This document shows positions 58,634-64,000 of a DNA stretch of 64,000 nt, piece by piece. Position numbers and translations under genes: made by a program. How positions within the stretch are numbered: the first letter of the stretch is position 1; each line of letters opens with the position of its first letter. Source of the stretch: Tenodera sinensis (taxonomy: Eukaryota; Arthropoda; Insecta; Mantodea; Mantidae); assembly GCA_030765045.1 (NCBI GenBank), contig CM060964.1, forward strand, positions 274,334,888-274,398,887, given 5' to 3'. Below the pieces are notes generated by a model. That model had not been told where the DNA came from, did not search any database, and was given only the letters and a program-made list of their open reading frames with translations.

Positions 58634-59722
58634 CTACACACAGTGTCAGCAATATAGTTCCACTAGAAGCACCTCGCTAGTCAGTTCAGGTTGTATAGTG
58701 TACTGCACACAGTGTCAGCAATATAGTTCCACTAGAAGCACTTCGCTAGTCAGGTCAGGTTATATAGTGTACTGCACACAGTGTCAGCAATATAGTTCCA
58801 CTAGAAGCACTTCGCTACTCAGGTCAGGTTACATAGTGCACTACACACAGTGTCAGCAATATAGTTTCACTAGAAGCGCTTCGCTAGTCAGGTCAGGTTG
58901 CATAGTGCACTACACACAGTGTCAGCAATGTAGTTCCACTAGAAGCACTTCGCTAGTCAGGTCAGGTTACATAGTGCACTACACACAGTGTCAGCAATGT
59001 AGTTTCACTAGAAGCGCTTCGCTAGTCAGGTCAGGTTGCATAGTGCACTACACACAGTGTCAGCAATATAGTTCCACTAGAAGCACTTCGCTAGTCAGGT
59101 CAGGTTGCATAGTGCACTGCACACAGTGTCAGCAATATAGTTCCACCAGAAGCACTTCGCTAGTCAGGTCAGGTTACATAGTGCACTACACACAGTGTCA
59201 GCAATATAGTTCCACTAGAAGCACTTCGCTAGTCAGGTCAGGTTACATAGTGCACTACACACAGTGTCAGCAATATAGTTCCACCAGAAGCACTTCGCTA
59301 GTCAGTTCAGGTTACATAGTGCACTACACACAGTGTCAGCAATATAGTTCCACTAGAAGCACTTCGCTAGTCAGGTCAGGTTACATAGTGCACTACACAC
59401 AGTGTCAGCAATGTAGTTCCACTAGAAGCACTTCGCTACTCAGGTCAGGTTACATAGTGCACTACACACAGTGTCAGCAATATAGTTCCACTAGAAGCAC
59501 TTCGCTAGTCAGGTCAGGTTGCATAGTGCACTACACACAGTGTCAGCAATGTAGTTCCACTAGAAGCACTTCGCTACTCAGGTCAGGTTGCATAGTGCAC
59601 TACACACAGTGTCATCAATATTGTTCCACTAGAAGCACTTCGCTAGTCAGGTCAGGTTGCATAGTGCACTACACAGAGTGTCAGCAATGTAGTTCCACTA
59701 GAAGCACTTCGCTAGTCATATC
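58634..59722. repeat. 69-bp minisatellite, right part
   Basis: About 15-16 units of 69 bases (CAGTGTCAGCAATATAGTTC, CACTAGAAGCACTTCGCTAG, TCAGGTCAGGTTACATAGTG, CACTACACA). Because 69 is a multiple of three, a 23-residue repeat frame stays open for 388 codons (58,623-59,789). The left part has stops in that frame, so coding is unlikely. Confidence 0.97.
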
Positions 59723-59741
59723 AAGGTTAAAAGAAGCCAAC

Positions 59742-59945
59742 ACACTGTGTGTCCACAATGGAGTTTGTTATGTTAAGTGGAAAGGGTAAGAAGTTGTTGA
59801 GGATGGATATAAGTTTTGTTTCCATATATGCCTCATCGATGGCGTTGGTAGATACAAGTGTACTACGAGAAGATCTAAATGTTTAGTAAAATTGCATTTT
59901 GCAAATTGTGTTGTCGGTTCATAATTGCATCATAATCATGAGAAG
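59742..59945 (+). pseudogene. FLYWCH-type zinc-finger relic
   Basis: The frame that is open through the minisatellite continues past a stop at 59,787 into a FLYWCH-like pattern: CVHNGVCYVKWKG, GRYKCTTRRSKCLVKLHF, NCVVGS, a second stop, HHNHE. In this finger an aromatic-Lys/Arg-Cys word, a second Cys and a final H-x-H bind zinc; these can all be seen. FLYWCH domains occur in Mutator-like transposases and in insect chromatin proteins. Only one finger of about 65 codons with two stops remains, so its source is open. Confidence 0.6.
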
Positions 59946-60236
59946 GATGACTCATAGGTTTAGCCAGCAGAGAATTATTAATACTGTAAGCTGAAAGGCT
60001 GAAAAAATGTGTGAATGCCTCTCTAAACTTATAAGTACCTAGGCCTCACTTATACAAAGCATGTTTTTGAAGATTGAAGATTCGAGAACTTTAGCTACAG
60101 AACTGCGCTAAGCTGTTGCTTCAAATACCATTTCATGGTGCTAAAGAGAAAGATGTTTTCTTTTTGGGACCGCTCCCATACTATACGAGTCATATAGAGA
60201 AGCCTTGTCCTTAATTGTAAGTACCAACCCAGACTT

Positions 60237-60798
60237 TACAAGGCGGGCGGGAAGTAACTAGGGATTGCTAATGACTTTTAAGTTTATACTGTTGATGGAA
60301 TAATGTTGTATATTGCGCAAACATACAGAACATTAAATAGGGTAGTGATTTTTCATGCCACGTAGTGCTGACGGTGGCCGCAAGAGCCGGTATACTCAAC
60401 AATAACAAAGATGGCCGATCACCTTACAGTGAGAGAACGAGCACCATAGCTTCAAGCTATGAGCTGTGGAATTCGATTTTTTATGGGCTGGGTAAAAGAG
60501 GTGTACTGGACGAAACCTCGCACATTGAACGAATTGGAAGCACGGATTCTGGAAGTTCTTATCAACATCCTACAAAACTCCCTACAGAAAGCTTGGATTC
60601 CATTCCATTCCTGATCATTTGAGGAGATTGGTCGACGCTACGACGCTACCCTACATCAAAATTTAATGGAATCTTAAGATATGCAATCATATGCCAATAT
60701 AACGGTATACATACTGTATTAAGTTCGAATAAATAACTCAGCAAACATAAAAGTTACACTTCAATTTCAATACCTAGTTACTTCTCGCCCACTCTGTA
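60237..60798 (+). mobile_element. 562-bp internally deleted DNA transposon
   Basis: The left end CAAGGCGGGCGGGAAGTAAC and the complement of the right end GTTACTTCTCGCCCACTCTG are inverted repeats of about 28 bases. Each is bordered by TA (60,237-60,238 and 60,797-60,798), as for Tc1/mariner insertion. Inside is a transposase start joined to a transposase end. Confidence 0.85.
60410..60650 (+). pseudogene. Transposase with deleted catalytic middle
   Basis: From the ATG at 60,410 the text MADHLTVRERAP (N-terminal helix start) meets a stop. After about 10 codons the same frame continues with FFMGWVKEVYWTKPRTLNEL and EARILEVLINILQNSLQKAW, matching the C-terminal end of Tc1/mariner-type transposases (FFLWG-x-VK-x-x-VY, then TLxELxxRI). 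IPDHLRRLVDAT in another frame near 60,600-60,640 is the last block. About 250 codons including the first two catalytic acids are gone. The remaining ends could still be moved by a transposase supplied from elsewhere; that is inference. Confidence 0.75.
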
Positions 60799-61869
60799 GA
60801 TACGTGTCTTTGAGACCCAGACCCAGGCAGTCCGGCAGTTAAGCTGAAAGTTGCATTAAAATGAAAAGCGACAAGAAAACGTCTCCACTAAACATGTGGA
60901 ACAAACCAAATTGCATAAAGGAACAAGTGGAGAAGCTATCTAATTCTATAATTACTCACTATGAATTGATAAAATATGCTGCATACTTGCCCCATCTTAA
61001 TGATTTTACTTGTTATGATTGGTAGTTGCAACTTTGCATAGGCTATATTCTATGAGCCAAACATTTTTTACCATGTCTACTGCACATAGCCAGTGTAATA
61101 TGGTAAGAAAATGTTATGATACTGTTGTTACATACCTAATAGGAATCAACACGTGTGCTATGTAATAAATATGGTGGTAGCTAATGGGAATCAACACGAA
61201 CATTTTGGAATCATTTCGGGTTCAACCTTAGGAGAAATGTCACTCGGTGATGAAGACGATGTCATTTAATTCAGCTTGAGCTCTTGAATTTCACGCAGTC
61301 AAATATTGCAGTAGGTGATACAGGTTTAGAGAAGGTTTGCGGTTTAAATATACTCGAAAGGTCCCCCCCCCCCCCCACTTGGAATCTTGCACTTAACGTT
61401 GTGTTAACAAGAATCACTGTGCACCTACTGCCAAGCTCAGCCGCAGCCAGCGGATGTATATACATGCAAATAGAACAGCAACGCGGTATGAATCTTGGCT
61501 GAGTCGCCTAGTGCTTAAAACATTATGTAATCTGCCTCAATCCTCTTGTAAGCATATGGAAGGGGAGAAAGACCGAGAGACATGCAATGGAATGCACTTA
61601 GGCTGCAGTTAACCACCTCTATAAACACCCATGACTTTACTTCCACCAATCGGTAGCCTAAGAGCGTTCCGTTAGCGTCTCTATCTCTCTCTTTCTCCCC
61701 TCCTATATGTTTATAACAGGATCGTTCTAGTTTGAGACACATTATGGCTGGTATTGTTGACCTAAGCTCCACATTTTAAGGATGAGCAGCAAACGAGATT
61801 AAAATAAAGCACTTCGACGACTTAGGCCTTTACCATTTACCTTTGTGAAAACAAAAGCTACCCCTATTT
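60799..61869. other. Unassigned
   Basis: A run of about 14 C lies near 61,363. Small open frames on both strands (61,271-61,772) are not recognised. Confidence 0.45.
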
Positions 61870-62608
61870 TTACTTTCTTTATTATCCGTCTATAGAAAGT
61901 ACCTATAGGAAGCATTGCATGCCAATAAAAAATTCGATATCGATATTTCGTAGGAAATATACGTTTTATGACGTTTTTTCCCTTTAATAAGAAAAGAAAA
62001 CTAGAAAAAAACACTGCATGTGTTTGTAGGCGTACGTGTGTGAACATCATAAGTTAAAAATGAAAGTTAGGGTGAATATCAGACTTTGTATAGAAGTACA
62101 GTATCTTACAAAGATGCCACACGAAGATTTGGAAGAAAATCCCATCTCAAACTATACATGGACAATTCTTTTCTTATCCTTAATTTTCTTAAAAATCGCT
62201 CAAACAATTTCGATCACAATTGTATATATTTAAGACATTTGTATGACAAATAAAATGTACATCTTAGATGTTTTGGAGTAGCCTATGAAGTTTTCTTCAT
62301 ACAGAAGGAATGTTGTATAATATTAACTGGTAAACCATAAGAGAAAGACAAACTCTTAGGGCATAGAAAATGTAGATCTGTATAAAATACCAATTTATTT
62401 CATATACTCGTTTTATATCATCGCCCAAGTTCAAGAAATTCCGTGTCTCTTGGTTTGAATTTTTGAATACTTGTCATTATGTATTGACATACTATCAACA
62501 TTCAATTGTTTTTCGCGATATCACGCATAAAGTACAGCATTTCAACGCCGGCATATAGGGATTCGCTTTTAACATTTGACTATCGCTTTTATTTCCTCCC
62601 CTGTAGGA
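61870..62608 (-). repeat. Family A copy, diverged
   Basis: Minus orientation with GATATCGATATTTCGTAGGA, CACACGAAGATTTGGAAGAA, ACTGGTAAACCATAAGAGAA and TTTGACTATCGCTTTTATTT in family order. There is no long CA tract. The far end is cut where the fold-back element begins. Confidence 0.65.
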
Positions 62609-62617
62609 ATAGGACAG

Positions 62618-62804
62618 GACTACAGTCGGCGAGACCTAACCTGGCACTTGACAACTAGTTGATTCACTTACCTGCGAACTAGGCTAGCCCTATCTCGTCC
62701 AATCGACTAATCGTTGCGCGATGTGTTTGTAACTCGATTGGACGAGAGGCAGGTGAGTGAATCATGTCTGTCAAGTCCCAGGTTAGCTCTCGCTGACTTT
62801 AGGG
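62618..62804. mobile_element. Fold-back element with 9-bp target duplication (Mutator-like)
   Basis: Two arms of about 75-80 bases (CGGCGAGACCTAACCTGGCA ... CTCGTCCAATCGA and its near complement) surround a loop of about 25 bases near 62,710-62,735. ATAGGACAG occurs directly outside at 62,609-62,617 and 62,805-62,813. Long arms and a 9-base duplication are the habit of Mutator-like elements; no gene fits inside 187 bases. Confidence 0.8.
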
Positions 62805-62875
62805 ATAGGACAGATACGGAGGGGTTTCGGCATCGAAACTGTGTTTATTGTACTATTGACTACTAGAATGCGTTG

Positions 62876-63576
62876 TATACCGGGTGGAAGGGAAGTCATT
62901 ACAGTAATTTAAACCAGTGACAGATCTCGTTATTTGGAACACATTTTGTATCCTTCGTTTTCGTCTCTGACCATTTCCTACGGAGATATTTTAGTTTTGT
63001 CCAAGCAAGAGACAGACAAGCTGACAACACTGCAGATTGTGTGTGTGTCACTTTCACTAGGTCGGTACATAAACAAACACCGCAGCGGCGTATCTCATGA
63101 GTGTAAAAAATACCACGCCGTGCCCTTTCATTTTTACTGTGCGAGTGTAGGCCAATCAGAATGCCAGTTGCACTCGTTTATCTCCCAAAACGTTACACTA
63201 CCCTGCGTCGACCGACGTGTTTACATCCAGAAGCCGGTTGAGATCCCTGACCAACCTCAACGCAACGTTGCCGTCTGAAGAAACTGCTCGGAAGATTCCT
63301 TTAATTCTTTCAAATGATTAATTATTTCGAAACCCTGTGTGATGTCCCATAATTACTACCGAAGCTATGTCAGAAATAAGTTACTCTACGCATCTTACAA
63401 GTAACAAACTATTATCTTCACACATTCTTGTGGAATTACGCAACCAATTTGGAACAAAAATCATTTATTTTTTCGAAATTGGCTGATCAAAGAACAAAAT
63501 GCCATTAGACTTTTTAGTCTGTAATGCTTCTACGAAGCACATATTAGAAGAAATGTAATAAGTTCGCCACCCGGTA
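62876..63576 (+). mobile_element. 0.7-kb inverted-repeat DNA element (family M), copy 3
   Basis: TATACCGGGTGGAAGGGAAG at the left, with the outer right end CGCCACCCGGTAT as its complement over the terminal bases. The interior aligns with the copies at 21,395 and 28,031. Confidence 0.88.
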
Positions 63577-63959
63577 TGTGACCGCCTCCGAGTTGTGATA
63601 GCACTTTTAGTCTCTTGCTCCCCCATGACTCTCGCCGCTTCTCCTCTCTTTATGTGCTCACGACGTCTTACACAAGCTGTACATGTGCTACCGAACCTCT
63701 TACCACGTCTAATCCAGCGCGGTGGATTTATAGTTGTTAAACTACCGCATACCTATACGTTATGTTAAATAACATTCAAAGAGTAATGATCAGTAAATTT
63801 GCAAGGTTTCAAAAGTTCGGGTGTTCACGTGTTTTTGTGCTCTTGTACAGCGGCCACCACTGCTTGGCATAACTTTGAAGATGATATTTGAAGCAAATGA
63901 GAAAGTTTAACGTACATACCTAACTTCATTCGCCACGGTAGCACAACGGTGGCTTGATT
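63577..63959. other. Unassigned
   Basis: No supported feature. Confidence 0.5.
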
Positions 63960-64000
63960 ACCGAGCGGGATGGCTCAGGCGGTAACGTCTGTGGCCCGCA
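63960..64000 (+). mobile_element. Start of a long tRNA-derived SINE, cut by the window edge
   Basis: ACCGAGCGGGATGGCTCAGG and CGGTAACGTCTGTGGCCCGC are identical to the head of the 13,324 SINE. The identity over 41 bases suggests a rather young family. Confidence 0.85.

Noticed and set aside
58634..59722. CRISPR array
   Set aside because: Units are contiguous 69-bp repeats without unique spacers, and the surroundings are eukaryotic.
58623..59789. A 388-codon frame with a 23-residue repeat as a repeat protein gene
   Set aside because: The 69-bp unit is a multiple of three, so openness is expected. The left part of the same array has stops in that frame and the frame begins inside the LINE leader.

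Overview
The window reads as intergenic or intronic DNA from a large, repeat-rich eukaryotic genome. An insect, probably hemimetabolous with a genome in the cockroach, termite, cricket or stick-insect size class, is the best guess. This rests on the mix of mariner/Tc1, hAT, P-element and Mutator-like relics, Ty3/gypsy fragments, R1/Jockey- and I-type LINEs, many tRNA-derived SINEs and abundant microsatellites. The species cannot be named from sequence alone. I see no bacterial features and no host gene I can defend; one possible small exon near 18.5 kb is flagged at low confidence.

Layout. 0.1-7 kb: a decayed Tc1/mariner-superfamily transposon with ~108-bp inverted repeats, an inverted SINE pair, a zinc-finger fragment, a gypsy gag relic on the minus strand, and an internally deleted mariner with both ends. 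9-13 kb: a gypsy pol relic, a LINE fragment split by an AAC/AAT microsatellite, and the 3' end of a second LINE whose tail is a (CACT)n repeat. 13-20 kb: tRNA-derived SINEs nested in a dispersed repeat here called family A, plus a Mutator-like relic at 15.4-16 kb. 20-31 kb: an 85-bp palindrome, two copies of a 0.7-kb inverted-repeat element, an endonuclease relic split by a SINE, a hAT relic, and a P-element-like relic with a THAP domain. 32-51 kb: more SINEs, LINE and hAT fragments, several family A copies, and a 1.4-kb GTGA-type array. 52.9-60 kb: a 69-bp minisatellite interrupted by a nearly complete 5.4-kb non-LTR retrotransposon, followed by a degenerate FLYWCH finger. 60-64 kb: a 562-bp internally deleted DNA transposon, a fold-back element with 9-bp target duplications, a third 0.7-kb inverted-repeat element, and the start of another SINE at the window edge.

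The youngest and best preserved element is the minus-strand LINE at 53,245-58,633. It has a 692-codon ORF1 with three CCHC knuckles, an endonuclease/reverse transcriptase ORF2 with a single frameshift, a poly(A) tail and a 10-bp target duplication inside the minisatellite. Nested insertions give a partial chronology: family A is older than the SINEs inside it; one SINE landed at the edge of another; one SINE split the endonuclease relic. The most unusual theme is the tie between mobile elements and microsatellites. Four LINE 3' ends carry the same GTGA/TCAC tail, and one of them adjoins the 1.4-kb array. Many (CA)n tracts sit at the same internal place of family A. Two AAT arrays lie inside or against broken transposon genes.

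Repeat boundaries are by eye and usually good to about 10-20 bases, except where a target duplication fixes them.
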